Source: Pseudomonas fluorescens (lineage in GTDB: Bacteria; Pseudomonadota; Gammaproteobacteria; Pseudomonadales; Pseudomonadaceae). Taken from it: a stretch of 64,000 nucleotides of DNA. Position numbers and translations under genes: made by a program. The notes under the pieces were generated by a model that was given only the letters and a program-made list of their open reading frames with translations, was not told where the DNA came from and made no database searches. Location of the stretch: positions 1 through 64,000 of the forward strand of contig NZ_CABVHK010000007.1 of NCBI RefSeq assembly GCF_902497785.1. The letters run 5' to 3'. Below, piece by piece: positions 18,869 through 28,173 of the stretch; within the stretch, counting starts at the first letter, position 1, and each line of letters begins with the position of its first letter.

Positions 18869-20350
18869 TCAGGTGTCGGGCGTTTGCTCCGCCAACGCCA
18901 CTGCACGGAACATGGCGCGACGCTTGTTCAGGGTTTCTTCCCATTCCAGCGCCGGCACCGAGTCGGCAACAATGCCGCCACCGGCCTGCACGTGCAGTTC
19001 GCCGTTCTTGATCACTGCGGTGCGGATAGCAATCGCGGTGTCCATGTTGCCGTTCCAGGCAAAGTAACCGACCGCGCCGCCGTAGACGCCACGCTTGACC
19101 GGTTCCAGTTCGTCGATGATTTCCATCGCGCGAATCTTCGGCGCACCGGACAAGGTGCCCGCCGGCAGAATCGCCCGCAGTGCGTCCATCGCCGTCAGCC
19201 CGGCCTTCAACTGCCCGGTGACGTTGGAAACGATGTGCATTACGTTGGAATAGCGCTCGATGACCATCTTCTCGGTGAGCTTCACCGAACCGATTTCCGA
19301 GACGCGACCCGTGTCGTTACGACCCAGGTCGATCAGCATCAAGTGCTCTGCGATTTCCTTGTCGTCGGACAGCAGGTCTTTTTCCAGCGCCAGGTCAGCC
19401 TCTTCGTTGGCTCCGCGTGGGCGAGTGCCGGCAATCGGGCGCACGGTGATCAGATTGTCTTCGACCCGCACCAGCACTTCCGGTGAACTGCCGACGACGT
19501 GGAAGTCGCCGAAGTTGAAGAAGTACATATAAGGCGTCGGGTTGAAGCAGCGCAGCGCCCGGTACAGATCAATCGGTGCGGCCTTGAAGTCAATCGACAT
19601 GCGCTGGGACGGCACGACTTGCATGCAGTCACCGGCGAGGATGTATTCCTTGATAGTGTCGACGGCTTTTTCGTAATCGTTCTGGGTGAAACTGGACCGG
19701 AACACCGGATCAGCCGATTGTTGCTTGCTGAAATCCAGGCCACGGCGTGGCGTGATCGGCTGACGAAGTTTTTCCAGCAGCTCTTGCAGGCGCGCCTGAC
19801 CTTGTTCGAAGGCATCTTCTTGCGCCGGATCGGCCAGGACGATGGCGTGCATCTTGCCGGCGAGGTTGTCGAACACCACTACCGCGTCGGACACCATCAG
19901 CAGAATGTCCGGCACGCCCAGCGGATCCGGGTTCGGGCACTTGCCCAGACGCTTTTCCACATAGCGCACGCAGTCGTAACCGAAGTAACCCACCAGGCCA
20001 CCGTTGAAACGTGGCAGGCCGGGGATGGTCGGTACGTTGTAGCGGGCTTTGAACGCTTCGACAAACGCCAGCGGATCCTGCGCTTCATGGCTTTCGATCT
20101 CGACGCCATCGTGGGTCACGCTGATGTGATGGTCGTGAACCCGCAGCACGGTGCGGCACGGCAGGCCGATGATCGAGTAACGGCCCCACTTCTCCCCGCC
20201 CTGCACGGATTCGAGCAGGTAGGAATTGGGCTGGTCAGCCAGTTTCAGGTAGATCGACAGCGGCGTGTCGAAGTCGGCCAGGGTTTCGCAGGCAAGCGGG
20301 ATGCGGTTATAGCCGGCAGCGGCCAAACGCAGGAATTCTTCGCGGATCAT
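18869..20350 (-). CDS. trpE: Anthranilate synthase component I
   Basis: TrpE converts chorismate and ammonia to anthranilate, the first committed step to tryptophan. The 493-residue protein has the feedback-inhibition motif LLESV near residue 46, the chorismate-binding core with [20 protein letters not shown] and [10 protein letters not shown], and [21 protein letters not shown]. It is the distal gene of the rpe-gph-trpE run, 71 bases after gph, and that gap carries a possible attenuator. It is a stand-alone TrpE, not fused to TrpG. Confidence 0.97.
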   Translation of the reverse strand: MIREEFLRLAAAGYNRIPLACETLADFDTPLSIYLKLADQPNSYLLESVQGGEKWGRYSIIGLPCRTVLRVHDHHISVTHDGVEIESHEAQDPLAFVEAFKARYNVPTIPGLPRFNGGLVGYFGYDCVRYVEKRLGKCPNPDPLGVPDILLMVSDAVVVFDNLAGKMHAIVLADPAQEDAFEQGQARLQELLEKLRQPITPRRGLDFSKQQSADPVFRSSFTQNDYEKAVDTIKEYILAGDCMQVVPSQRMSIDFKAAPIDLYRALRCFNPTPYMYFFNFGDFHVVGSSPEVLVRVEDNLITVRPIAGTRPRGANEEADLALEKDLLSDDKEIAEHLMLIDLGRNDTGRVSEIGSVKLTEKMVIERYSNVMHIVSNVTGQLKAGLTAMDALRAILPAGTLSGAPKIRAMEIIDELEPVKRGVYGGAVGYFAWNGNMDTAIAIRTAVIKNGELHVQAGGGIVADSVPALEWEETLNKRRAMFRAVALAEQTPDT

Positions 20351-20397
20351 TGAGTAGCCTCGTGGCTTGAGGTGCTAACAGTCAGGTATGCAAACGC

Positions 20398-20411
20398 GCC
20401 GGTAGGCCGGC
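20398..20411 (-). promoter_or_regulatory. Leader hairpin upstream of trpE (candidate attenuator)
   Basis: On the minus strand GCCGG-CCTA-CCGGC forms a 5-base GC stem shortly after the gph stop, followed by GCGTTTG. GGCGCG (20400-20395) directly after and overlapping it can pair with CGCGCC in the last gph codons (20430-20425), giving mutually exclusive structures. The same elements recur before trpG. There is no long U-run, so the mechanism is inferred. Confidence 0.45.
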
Positions 20412-20421
20412 CAGGAACAAG

Positions 20422-20466
20422 TCAGGCGCGCCAACGCCAGCGGGCCAGGGCCTTGATGACTTTCAT
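20422..20466 (-). CDS. Possible trpE leader peptide nested in the end of gph
   Basis: An in-frame ATG inside gph would give a 14-residue peptide [14 protein letters not shown] ending at the gph stop. It holds two Trp codons, with a third just upstream, and matches the free-standing leader before trpG. No clear ribosome site precedes the ATG, so ribosomes finishing gph could serve the same purpose. This is an interpretation of a shared reading frame, not a separate gene shown by the sequence. Confidence 0.35.
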   Translation of the reverse strand: MKVIKALARWRWRA

Positions 20467-21240
20467 CCAGAGTTTGCGAGTGACCACCACGATGGCGTTT
20501 CCAGAAGGGGGTTGAACTGAGTCGCCCAACGTTATCCCAGCGGCCGGATCCAGGCAACCGGGAATTAGTTTACGAAGATCGTCGATGACCAGCGCGGGCG
20601 CTTCTTCGGCAATCGGCCGGCCATGGTTATAGCCATAACTGAGGGCCACGCATTTGACCCCGGCCGCCTTTGCCGCCAGCACGTCGCTGCGCGAGTCGCC
20701 GACGAACAACGATTGCGACGCCGGAATGTTGGCCATTTTCATCACGAAAAACAGCGCGGCCGGGTCAGGTTTTTTCTGTGGCAGGGTGTCTCCGCCGATG
20801 ATCCATTTGAAGTAACGGCCGATTTTCATCTGGTCCAGCAGCGGCGCGACGAAGCGCTCCGGCTTGTTGGTGATCAGGGCCATTTCCACGCCTTGCTTGT
20901 TCAGCCACTTGAGGGTGTCGCGCACGCCGGGGTACACCACCGTGAGCGCATGTCCGTCCTCATAAAAGCCATTGAACAATTCCAGAGCATGTTCAGCCTC
21001 GACCTCATCAACGCCTTTAGCGTCGATGTGATTGGCCAGCGCCCGGCGTATCAGCATGTGCACGCCGTTACCGACCCACTCACGCACCGATTCGATGCCG
21101 GCAGGCTGGCGCCCGAGTTTGAGCAGCATGTTATCCACCGCGGCCGAGAGGTCCGGGACCGAATCGACCAGCGTGCCATCCAGATCGAACATCACCAGAC
21201 GCGGCAGGCGGCCCGGAAACAGCTGCTCGAAGCCGCTCAT
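20422..21240 (-). CDS. gph: Phosphoglycolate phosphatase
   Basis: A HAD-family phosphatase that removes 2-phosphoglycolate formed during DNA repair. The 272-residue protein has motif [10 protein letters not shown] (catalytic Asp20), motif II ITNKPE and motif [16 protein letters not shown]. The body of the enzyme ends near [20 protein letters not shown]; the further roughly 40 residues end in a basic, Trp-containing tail ([17 protein letters not shown]) that is unusual for the family and coincides with the trpE leader region. It overlaps rpe by 4 bases (ATGA). Confidence 0.94.
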   Translation of the reverse strand: MSGFEQLFPGRLPRLVMFDLDGTLVDSVPDLSAAVDNMLLKLGRQPAGIESVREWVGNGVHMLIRRALANHIDAKGVDEVEAEHALELFNGFYEDGHALTVVYPGVRDTLKWLNKQGVEMALITNKPERFVAPLLDQMKIGRYFKWIIGGDTLPQKKPDPAALFFVMKMANIPASQSLFVGDSRSDVLAAKAAGVKCVALSYGYNHGRPIAEEAPALVIDDLRKLIPGCLDPAAGITLGDSVQPPSGNAIVVVTRKLWMKVIKALARWRWRA

Positions 21241-21911
21241 GGGCGGGCCAGCGCCAGTTCGGAACGCATCTTCTCGATTACTTCCTGGTAGTTCGGCGCA
21301 TTGAAGATCGCCGAGCCCGCCACGAAGGTATCAGCCCCGGCGGCGGCGATTTCACGGATGTTGTTCACGTTCACGCCACCGTCGATTTCCAGGCGAATGT
21401 CACGCCCGGACGCCTCGATCAGCGCACGTGCCTCACGCAACTTGTCGAGTGTGCCGGGGATGAACTTCTGTCCGCCGAAGCCCGGGTTGACGCTCATCAG
21501 CAGGATCATGTCGACCTTGTCCATCACGTACTTGAGTACGTCCAGCGGGGTCGCCGGGTTGAACACCAGGCCCGACTTGCAGCCACCTTCGCGGATCAGT
21601 TGCAAAGAGCGATCAACGTGCTGCGTGGCTTCCGGGTGGAAAGTGATGTAGGTCGCCCCGGCTTCGATGAAATCACCGACGATGCGGTCCACCGGGCTGA
21701 CCATCAGGTGCGCGTCGATCGGCGCGGTCACGCCGTATTTACGCAGCGCGGCGCAGACCATCGGGCCGATGGTCAGGTTCGGCACGTAGTGATTATCCAT
21801 GACATCGAAGTGCACGAAGTCGGCGCCGGCGGCCAGAACGTTGTCCACTTCTTCACCCAGGCGGGCGAAGTCGGCGGAGAGAATCGACGGAGCAATTACG
21901 AAGGGCTGCAT
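21237..21911 (-). CDS. rpe: Ribulose-phosphate 3-epimerase
   Basis: Rpe interconverts ribulose-5-phosphate and xylulose-5-phosphate in the pentose phosphate pathway. The 224-residue TIM-barrel enzyme has [14 protein letters not shown], the metal-binding [12 protein letters not shown] and DAHLMV motifs, and EIDGGVN. The start at 21911 gives MQPFVIAPS, the family N-terminus. It is the first gene of rpe-gph-trpE, linking pentose supply and PRPP precursors to tryptophan synthesis. Confidence 0.97.
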   Translation of the reverse strand: MQPFVIAPSILSADFARLGEEVDNVLAAGADFVHFDVMDNHYVPNLTIGPMVCAALRKYGVTAPIDAHLMVSPVDRIVGDFIEAGATYITFHPEATQHVDRSLQLIREGGCKSGLVFNPATPLDVLKYVMDKVDMILLMSVNPGFGGQKFIPGTLDKLREARALIEASGRDIRLEIDGGVNVNNIREIAAAGADTFVAGSAIFNAPNYQEVIEKMRSELALARP

Positions 21912-21947
21912 GACGCACCTTATCTGAGCAGAATCAAGATGGCGCGC

Positions 21948-21953
21948 ATTGTA
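21948..21953 (-). promoter_or_regulatory. Possible -10 box of the rpe-gph-trpE operon
   Basis: TACAAT on the minus strand, followed by GCGCGCC, lies 37 bases before the rpe start. A convincing -35 box is not visible. Confidence 0.35.
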
Positions 21954-21991
21954 TACCTCCTGCTTTGGCGCGCGCACCGTGACGACGATGA

Positions 21992-23140
21992 TCAGTAGGC
22001 CGCTCGATAGATTTTCTCGATATCAACCGCGCTCAGCTTGCGCGGATTGTTACGCATCAGACGCTCGATCCCTGCCGCTTCGAGGGCCATGGCCGGGATC
22101 GCATCCTCGGGAACCCCGAAACTGCGCAGGCCCGAGGGGATTTCCACGGCGGCGCACAGCTCAGTCATCGCCTCCACAGCTTTATCGGCCGCTTCGTTGG
22201 CGCTCAGATGAGCGGTCTTCACGCCCATGGCTTCGGCAATCTCCTGCATGCGCTCGACGCAGGCCATTTTGTTCCAGGTCATGACATACGGCAGCAACAA
22301 GGCGTTGCTGACGCCGTGGGCAATGTTGAAGCGCCCCCCCAGCGGGTACGCCAGCGCATGCACCGCGCCGACGCCGGCGTTGCCGAACGCCATGCCGGCC
22401 ATCAGGCTGGCGGTGGCCATGTCTTCACGCGCTTGCAGGTTGGACGGGTTGGCGTAAGCCTTGGGCAGCGCCTTGGCGATCAACTTGATTGCGCCGATGG
22501 CCAGCGCGTCGGTAATCGCCGAGGCGTTGACCGACAGGTAAGATTCGATGGCGTGCACCAGCGCATCGACGCCGCTGGCGGCGGTGACACTGCGCGGGCA
22601 GGTCAGGGTCATTTGCGGGCTGACCAGCGCCACGTCCGGCAACAGATAATCGCTGACAATGCCTTTTTTCAGCTGCGCGACCTTGTCGGAGAGGATCGCG
22701 ACGTTGGTCACTTCCGAACCGGTGCCGGCGGTGGTCGGGATCGCAATCAGCGGCGGGCCTTTGCGCGGGACCTGGTCGATACCGAACAAATCCTCCAGCG
22801 CACCGTGATAACCGGCATACGCCGCCACACTTTTGGCGATGTCGATGGCGCTGCCGCCACCGAGGCCGATCAGGCCGTCATGGCCGCCTTCGCGGTAAAC
22901 CCGCATGCAGTCTTCGACAATGGCGATTTCCGGATCCGGCAGTACGCGGTCGAAAATTTCGTAACTCCGCTCGCCTAACTGCGCGAGCGCCAGCGCTACC
23001 GTGCCGGACTTGACCAGTGCGGCATCGGTGACGATCAGCGGGTTGTCGATGTCCAGGCGGGTTAATTCGGCGGACAACTGCTCGATGGCACCTGCGCCGG
23101 TGATCAGTTTGTGGGCAATTTTGAAAGAGGAAATACTCAT
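21992..23140 (-). CDS. Iron-containing (type III) alcohol dehydrogenase
   Basis: An NAD(P)-dependent dehydrogenase of the iron-activated family. The 382-residue protein has the cofactor motif [23 protein letters not shown], and metal ligands in [13 protein letters not shown] (Asp and His) and [19 protein letters not shown] (two His). The start at 23140 gives [11 protein letters not shown]. The substrate is not readable; relatives act on butanol, 1,3-propanediol, lactaldehyde or serve regulatory roles in alcohol oxidation. It lies between rpe and the agt transporter, where I recall no gene in PAO1. A REPIN separates it from agtD. Confidence 0.87.
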   Translation of the reverse strand: MSISSFKIAHKLITGAGAIEQLSAELTRLDIDNPLIVTDAALVKSGTVALALAQLGERSYEIFDRVLPDPEIAIVEDCMRVYREGGHDGLIGLGGGSAIDIAKSVAAYAGYHGALEDLFGIDQVPRKGPPLIAIPTTAGTGSEVTNVAILSDKVAQLKKGIVSDYLLPDVALVSPQMTLTCPRSVTAASGVDALVHAIESYLSVNASAITDALAIGAIKLIAKALPKAYANPSNLQAREDMATASLMAGMAFGNAGVGAVHALAYPLGGRFNIAHGVSNALLLPYVMTWNKMACVERMQEIAEAMGVKTAHLSANEAADKAVEAMTELCAAVEIPSGLRSFGVPEDAIPAMALEAAGIERLMRNNPRKLSAVDIEKIYRAAY

Positions 23141-23244
23141 CGTGCGCAGCCTCTTATAGATAGGGGAGCCGGGCACAATAGTAGCTGGGGATTGGGAGTT
23201 GTCTGCTATTCAGCTTGTGAATGACCGGACCACCATAAAACACC

Positions 23245-23330
23245 TGTAGGAGCTGCCGAAGGCTGCGATCTGTTGATTTTGCTTTTTAAAAACAAGATCA
23301 AAAGATCGCAGCCTTCGGCAGCTCCTACGG
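23245..23330. repeat. REPIN between the alcohol dehydrogenase gene and agtD
   Basis: TGTAGGAGCTGCCGAAGGCT...GCGATC and its inverted copy are separated by about 34 bases. It begins 105 bases upstream of the dehydrogenase start and ends 10 bases after the agtD stop. Confidence 0.88.
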
Positions 23331-23339
23331 GGGGCTGGG

Positions 23340-24164
23340 TCAGACCTGGGCGGTGCGCAGTTTTTCGCTGCGGCCGCGCAGCCATTCCAGGGTCAGCAAC
23401 AGAATCACCGAGAAGGCGATCAACAGCGTTGCCGCAGCAGCAATCGTCGGGCTGAGGTTTTCGCGGATACCGCTGAACATCTGCCGGGGCAACGTGGCTT
23501 GCTCGGGACCGGCGAGGAACAACGTCACCACCACTTCATCGAACGAGGTCGCGAAGGCAAACAACGCACCCGAGATCACACCCGGTGCAATCAGCGGCAA
23601 GGTCACGCGACGGAACGCGGTCAGCGGCGAAGCCCCAAGACTGGCCGCGGCGCGTACCAGGTTGTGGTTAAACCCCTGCAATGTCGCCGATACGGTGATG
23701 ATCACAAAGGGCACGCCCAACACTGCGTGCACCACGATCAGTGAGAAGAAGCTGTTGCCCAGGCCCAATGGCGCGAAGAACAGATAACTCGCCACACCAA
23801 TGATCACCACCGGCACCACCATCGGCGAAATCACCAGCGCCATCACCAGCGCCTTGCCCGGGAAGTCACCCCGCGTCAGGCCAATCGCCGCCAGCGTGCC
23901 GAAGATCATCGCCAGAACCGTCGCCGCCGGGGCGACGATGATGCTGTTCTTCAGTGCGCGCATCCATTCCGCCGAGGCGAAAAAGTCGTGGTACCACTGC
24001 AACGAGAAGCCTTGCAGTGGGTACACCAGGAAACTGCCCGAGTTGAACGACAGCGGAATGATCACCAGCACCGGGAGAATCAGGAACAACAGGATCAAGC
24101 CGCAGAGAATCCGCAAAGTGTAAAACCACACCCGCTCGATGGGAGACATATAAGGATTCAGCAT
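23340..24164 (-). CDS. agtD: ABC transporter permease (polyamine/GABA type)
   Basis: An inner-membrane permease of the PotC type. The 274-residue protein has about six hydrophobic segments and the ATPase-contact EAA-like loop NLVRAAASLGASPLTAFRRVTLPLIAPG. Gene order next to agtC-agtB-agtA and the agtSR regulators matches the AgtABCD system, reported in P. aeruginosa for uptake of 4-aminobutyrate and 5-aminovalerate. The substrate assignment here rests on synteny. Confidence 0.85.
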   Translation of the reverse strand: MLNPYMSPIERVWFYTLRILCGLILLFLILPVLVIIPLSFNSGSFLVYPLQGFSLQWYHDFFASAEWMRALKNSIIVAPAATVLAMIFGTLAAIGLTRGDFPGKALVMALVISPMVVPVVIIGVASYLFFAPLGLGNSFFSLIVVHAVLGVPFVIITVSATLQGFNHNLVRAAASLGASPLTAFRRVTLPLIAPGVISGALFAFATSFDEVVVTLFLAGPEQATLPRQMFSGIRENLSPTIAAAATLLIAFSVILLLTLEWLRGRSEKLRTAQV

Positions 24165-24177
24165 TTCAATTCTCCCC

Positions 24178-25425
24178 TTAGCTCAGGCCCAGGCGGCTGG
24201 CGCCCACCAGCCAGTTATAAATCAGATAAAGCACGACGGTCGCCAACAGCAACAGCCCACCGAGTGCGGTCGCCATGCCCCAGTTGATGCTGGTGTTGGT
24301 GTAGAAGGCGACGAAGTAACTGACCATCTGATCGTTCGGGCTGCCGAGCAACGCCGGGGTGATGTAGTAGCCGATGGCGAGGATGAACACCAACAGGCAA
24401 CCGGCGCCCACGCCGGCATAGGTCTGCGGGAAGTACACCCGCCAGAAGCTCGCGAACGGGTGGCAACCGAGGGAAATCGCGGCACGCATGTAGGTCGGCG
24501 AGATGCCTTTCATCACGCTGTAGATCGGCAGGATCATAAATGGCAGCAGGATGTGCACCATCGAGATGTAAACCCCGGTGCGGTTGAACACCAATTCCAG
24601 CGGTTTATCGATGATGCCCATGGCCATCAGGCCGCTGTTGATCAAGCCCCCCGATTGCAGGAGCACGATCCACGCCGCGACGCGCACCAGGATCGAAGTC
24701 CAGAACGGCAGCAGCACCAGAATCATCAGCAAGTTGCTTTGGCGCGACGGCAGGTTGGCCAGCAAGTAAGCCAGTGGATACGCCAGCACCAGGCAAATAG
24801 CGGTGATGATCAGGCCCATCCAGAACGTGCGGGCGAAGATGTCGAGGTAGATCGCCTGGTCCGGAGTGGCCGGGGCGACTTCGCCGAGGTCATCTATACG
24901 GTGATCGACCGCTGCCAACAGGTAGTACGGCGTGATGCTGCTGGTATTGCGGCGCACCGCTTGCCAGTAGGCTGGATCACCCCAGCGCTCGTCGAGCGCT
25001 TCCAGTGCTTCTTTATAGGAAGCGGGCTCAGTGGCGAACGGCAAGGCGCGGGCGGTTTTGGTCAGCAGGCTGCGGTAGCCCGCCAACTCCATGTTCAAGC
25101 GCTTGGACAGGTCGCCCAGGGTCTGATTCTTGCGCGCTTCGGCGAGGTCTTCGCTGGCCGCTTTATACACCGGTTCAGCGGGCAGGCCGCGGCCGTCCCA
25201 ACTGGCGATGGCTGTCACGGTGCGCGGCATGCCGCCAACCACTTCAGGGTTGCCGACGCTTTTATAGAGCAGCGCCACGATCGGCACCAGGAACACCAGC
25301 AGCAGAAACAGCACCAGCGGCGCAATCAAGGCCTGGGCCTTCCAGCGATTGATCCGCTCGGCGTGTTTGAGCCGCTGCTTCAAGGTGGGGTCAGTGCCCG
25401 CGTTCTGGGGAACGGCGATAGCCAT
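24178..25425 (-). CDS. agtC: ABC transporter permease (polyamine/GABA type, PotB-like)
   Basis: The second inner-membrane permease of the transporter. The 415-residue protein is longer than typical PotB because of a soluble, mostly helical insertion (about residues 60-190, including DLAEARKNQTLGDLSKRL) between its first membrane helix and the permease core. The EAA-like loop reads YMRAAISLGCHPFASFWRVYFPQT. The start at 25425 follows GGAG by 6 bases. The gene ends 13 bases before agtD and is separated from agtB by a REPIN. Confidence 0.85.
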   Translation of the reverse strand: MAIAVPQNAGTDPTLKQRLKHAERINRWKAQALIAPLVLFLLLVFLVPIVALLYKSVGNPEVVGGMPRTVTAIASWDGRGLPAEPVYKAASEDLAEARKNQTLGDLSKRLNMELAGYRSLLTKTARALPFATEPASYKEALEALDERWGDPAYWQAVRRNTSSITPYYLLAAVDHRIDDLGEVAPATPDQAIYLDIFARTFWMGLIITAICLVLAYPLAYLLANLPSRQSNLLMILVLLPFWTSILVRVAAWIVLLQSGGLINSGLMAMGIIDKPLELVFNRTGVYISMVHILLPFMILPIYSVMKGISPTYMRAAISLGCHPFASFWRVYFPQTYAGVGAGCLLVFILAIGYYITPALLGSPNDQMVSYFVAFYTNTSINWGMATALGGLLLLATVVLYLIYNWLVGASRLGLS

Positions 25426-25512
25426 GGCGTACTCCGGAAATCTTTGGATGGGCGGCATCAACTGGGTGATGCCGCATTGCAACAATATGCTTTTTGAACC
25501 TGCACCAGCCCC

Positions 25513-25609
25513 TGTAGGAGCTGGCGCAGCCTGCGATCTTTTGCCTCTGGCTTCGCGAAACCGCATTAAAAGCAAGATCAAAAGATCGCAGCCTTCGGCA
25601 GCTCCTACG
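25513..25609. repeat. REPIN inside the agt operon (agtB-agtC gap)
   Basis: TGTAGGAGCTGGCGCAGCCTGCGATC faces GATCGCAGCCTTCGGCAGCTCCTACG, an asymmetric pair. The left copy has the GGCGCAGCC variant. It occupies half the gap between the binding-protein and permease genes, where it could stabilise the upstream agtAB message. Confidence 0.85.
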
Positions 25610-25618
25610 GACGAAGCA

Positions 25619-26662
25619 TTACTTCGCTGCCCAGGAATTGAAGCGCTGTTCCAGTTGCTCGCCGTTGTCAGCCCAGAAGCTGACGTCGATCTGCACCTGG
25701 TTGGCGATGTTTTCCGGGGTGGTCGGCATGTCTTTCAGGACATCCTTGGACAACAGCGGTACCGCTTGGGTGTTGGCCGGGCCGTAAGCGATGTTTTCCG
25801 AGTAGGTCTTCTGCTGCTGCGGCGCGACCGAGAACGCGATGAATTTCTTCGCCGCTTCAGCCCGTGCCTTGTCCAGACCTTTTGGAATCGCCCAGGCATC
25901 GAAGTCGTAGATGCCGCCGTTCCACACGACTTTGAGGTTGCTTTCCTTCTGCACGGCAGCGATCCGGCCGTTGTAGGCCGAGCTCATGACCACGTCACCG
26001 GAAGCGAGATACTGCGGCGGTTGAGCGCCGGCTTCCCACCACTGAATGCTTGGCTTGAGTTCATCGAGTTTCTTGAACGCGCGGTCCTGGCCGTCTTTGC
26101 CGGCCAGCACTTTGTAGACGTCTTTCGGCGCAACGCCGTCGGCCATCAGTGCGAATTCCAGGGTGTATTTGGCGCCTTTACGCAGGCCACGCTTGCCCGG
26201 GAATTTCTTGGTGTCCCAGAAATCCACCCAACTGGTCGGTGCGGTTTTCAGTTTGTCGGCGTTGTAGGCCAACACGGTCGACCACACGAAGAAGCCCACG
26301 CCGCACGGCTGGATCGCGCCTTTGACGTAATCTTCGGATTTGCCGAACAGTGCCGGGTCGAGTTGCTCGAACATGTCCTCGTCGCAACCGCGGGACAGTT
26401 CCGGCGATTCAACTTCAACCAGGTCCCAGGACACGCTCTTGGTGTCGACCATGGCTTTGACCTTGGCCATCTCGCCGTTGTACTCGCCGGCGACGATCTT
26501 GCCATTGCCCGCCGCTTCCCACGGTGCGTAGAAGGCTTTGACTTGCGCGGCCTTGTTCGCCCCGCCAAAGGACACCACGGTCAGGTCCGGGCCCGCCGCC
26601 ATCGCGTGTGCCGCACCGATCATGCCCATGACCAGGGCGGTGAATTTCAGGGATCTCAACAT
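25619..26662 (-). CDS. agtB: Periplasmic solute-binding protein (polyamine/GABA type)
   Basis: The substrate-capture component of the transporter. The 347-residue protein has a signal peptide (about residues 1-22, ending AHAMA-A) and the PotD/PotF-like two-lobe pattern: LTVVSFGGANKAAQVKAFYAPWE at the start of the mature protein and a later DVVMSSAYNGRIAAV hinge region. It lies 44 bases after the ATPase gene. The first gene after a signal-peptide gene being REP-flanked fits the need for higher binding-protein levels. Confidence 0.88.
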   Translation of the reverse strand: MLRSLKFTALVMGMIGAAHAMAAGPDLTVVSFGGANKAAQVKAFYAPWEAAGNGKIVAGEYNGEMAKVKAMVDTKSVSWDLVEVESPELSRGCDEDMFEQLDPALFGKSEDYVKGAIQPCGVGFFVWSTVLAYNADKLKTAPTSWVDFWDTKKFPGKRGLRKGAKYTLEFALMADGVAPKDVYKVLAGKDGQDRAFKKLDELKPSIQWWEAGAQPPQYLASGDVVMSSAYNGRIAAVQKESNLKVVWNGGIYDFDAWAIPKGLDKARAEAAKKFIAFSVAPQQQKTYSENIAYGPANTQAVPLLSKDVLKDMPTTPENIANQVQIDVSFWADNGEQLEQRFNSWAAK

Positions 26663-26706
26663 TTATTGTTCTCTCCACGTGCAGGGTTGGTTGAAGCAGG
26701 GGGCGA

Positions 26707-27831
26707 TCAGTTCGCCTCTAGAAGTGGGTCGAGCGCACGAACGTGTTCGACCTGCCAGCCAAGCGGTACCACGTCGCCGACGGCGAGCCCGGGATCGAGC
26801 TCGGCAATCGGTTGTTTCACGAAGAAGTCGGTCTTGCCGCAGACTTCCAGGCGAACCCGGACGTGATCGCCCAGATAGATGAATTCCGCCACCCTCCCTG
26901 AGAAGCGGTTGACACAGGATTCGCTCGAACCATTGAGGCTCACGCGTTCCGGACGAATCGACAACGTGACAGGCTCGCCGGTCTTGCCGACGTTGACCGC
27001 CAGGGCTTCAACCTTTTCACCGCGACCTAGTTCGACGATGCAGCGGTCGCCGGTGTGGCTGTGCAAACGGCCGTTGAGCCGGTTGTTTTCACCGATAAAG
27101 TTGGCGACGAAGGTGTTTTTCGGTTCTTCGTAGAGGGTGCGCGGCGGCGCGATTTGCTGGATTTCGCCCTGATGGAACACCGCCACCCGGTCGGACATGG
27201 TCAGGGCTTCGCCCTGGTCGTGGGTCACGTAGACCACCGTCACGCCGAGACGCTGGTGCAGGTGCTTGATTTCCATCTGCATGTGTTCGCGCAGTTGTTT
27301 GTCGAGTGCGCCGAGTGGCTCGTCCATCAGTACCAATTGCGGTTCGAACACCAACGCACGGGCCAGGGCCACACGCTGTTGCTGACCGCCGGACAGTTGC
27401 GCCGGATAGCGTTGGGCGAACGCATCGAGCTGCACCATGCTCAACACGCGCTTGACCCGGTCACTGACATCGCTTTTGTTCAAGCCGCGCACGGTCAACG
27501 GGAATCCAAGGTTTTCCGCCACCGTCATGTGCGGAAACAGTGCGTAGTTCTGGAACACCATGCCGATGTCGCGCTTGTGCGGCGGCACGTTGTTGATGGA
27601 ACGCCCGGCCAGCAGGATTTCACCCGCGGTCGGCGTTTCAAAACCGGCGAGCATCATCAGGCTGGTGGTTTTGCCGGAGCCGGACGGCCCGAGCAAGGTG
27701 AGAAATTCGCCTTTGCGAATGTCCAGGTTGAGGTCTTTGACGATCAGGTTCTCGCCGTCGTAGCTTTTCTGCACTCCACGAAAGCTGACCAGAATATCGC
27801 TGGCCCCTGCGTTTGAATCGACCTGGCTCAT
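26707..27831 (-). CDS. agtA: ABC transporter ATP-binding protein (PotA-like)
   Basis: The cytoplasmic ATPase that drives AgtCD. The 374-residue protein has Walker A GPSGSGKTT, Q-loop QNYALFPHMTV, signature LSGGQQQRVALARAL, Walker B VLMDEPLGALD, the H-loop THDQGEA, and a C-terminal TOBE-type domain (about residues 270-370). The ATG at 27831 is chosen; a GTG two codons earlier is in frame. It is the promoter-proximal gene of agtABCD, about 340 bases downstream of agtR. Confidence 0.92.
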   Translation of the reverse strand: MSQVDSNAGASDILVSFRGVQKSYDGENLIVKDLNLDIRKGEFLTLLGPSGSGKTTSLMMLAGFETPTAGEILLAGRSINNVPPHKRDIGMVFQNYALFPHMTVAENLGFPLTVRGLNKSDVSDRVKRVLSMVQLDAFAQRYPAQLSGGQQQRVALARALVFEPQLVLMDEPLGALDKQLREHMQMEIKHLHQRLGVTVVYVTHDQGEALTMSDRVAVFHQGEIQQIAPPRTLYEEPKNTFVANFIGENNRLNGRLHSHTGDRCIVELGRGEKVEALAVNVGKTGEPVTLSIRPERVSLNGSSESCVNRFSGRVAEFIYLGDHVRVRLEVCGKTDFFVKQPIAELDPGLAVGDVVPLGWQVEHVRALDPLLEAN

Positions 27832-27941
27832 ACCCACACCTTTGTTATTGATGACTGCTGTGGACTAAGCCTAGTGGACGCTGGGGAGCACGCAAATCGG
27901 GGCGAGAGAGAGAATCGCCTCAGCCGGATGGAAGATTGGGG

Positions 27942-27957
27942 GTAGGGATTGCCCTAC
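27942..27957. promoter_or_regulatory. Inverted repeat upstream of agtA (candidate AgtR operator)
   Basis: GTAGGG-ATTG-CCCTAC is a perfect 6-base inverted repeat 111 bases upstream of the agtA start in the agtR-agtA gap. LuxR/NarL-type regulators often bind short repeats of this kind at this distance. The assignment to AgtR is inference. The rest of the 27832-28173 gap holds the REPIN at 28066-28157 and no gene. Confidence 0.35.
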
Positions 27958-28065
27958 AAGGATGGCGCGTTTTGGCTAACGCAACGGCCAATTGTCCGCT
28001 GCAAGCCGCAAGCAAGGGCAAAAGCGATTTGGCGGCATGTCGCAAATGGATATGCCACCACGGTT

Positions 28066-28157
28066 CTGTGGGAGCGAGCTTGCTCGCGAAAGCGGTCTGC
28101 CAGTCGACCTATGTATTGGATGTAACGCCGCCATCGCGAGCAAGCTCGCTCCCACAG
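28066..28157. repeat. REPIN between agtR and agtA
   Basis: CTGTGGGAGCGAGCTTGCTCGCGA and its inverted copy are separated by about 44 bases, ending 16 bases after the agtR stop. The core has GCTTGCTCGCGA where the trpC and djlA copies have GCCTGCTCGCGA. Confidence 0.87.
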
Positions 28158-28173
28158 GGGACAGCGCTGTTCT

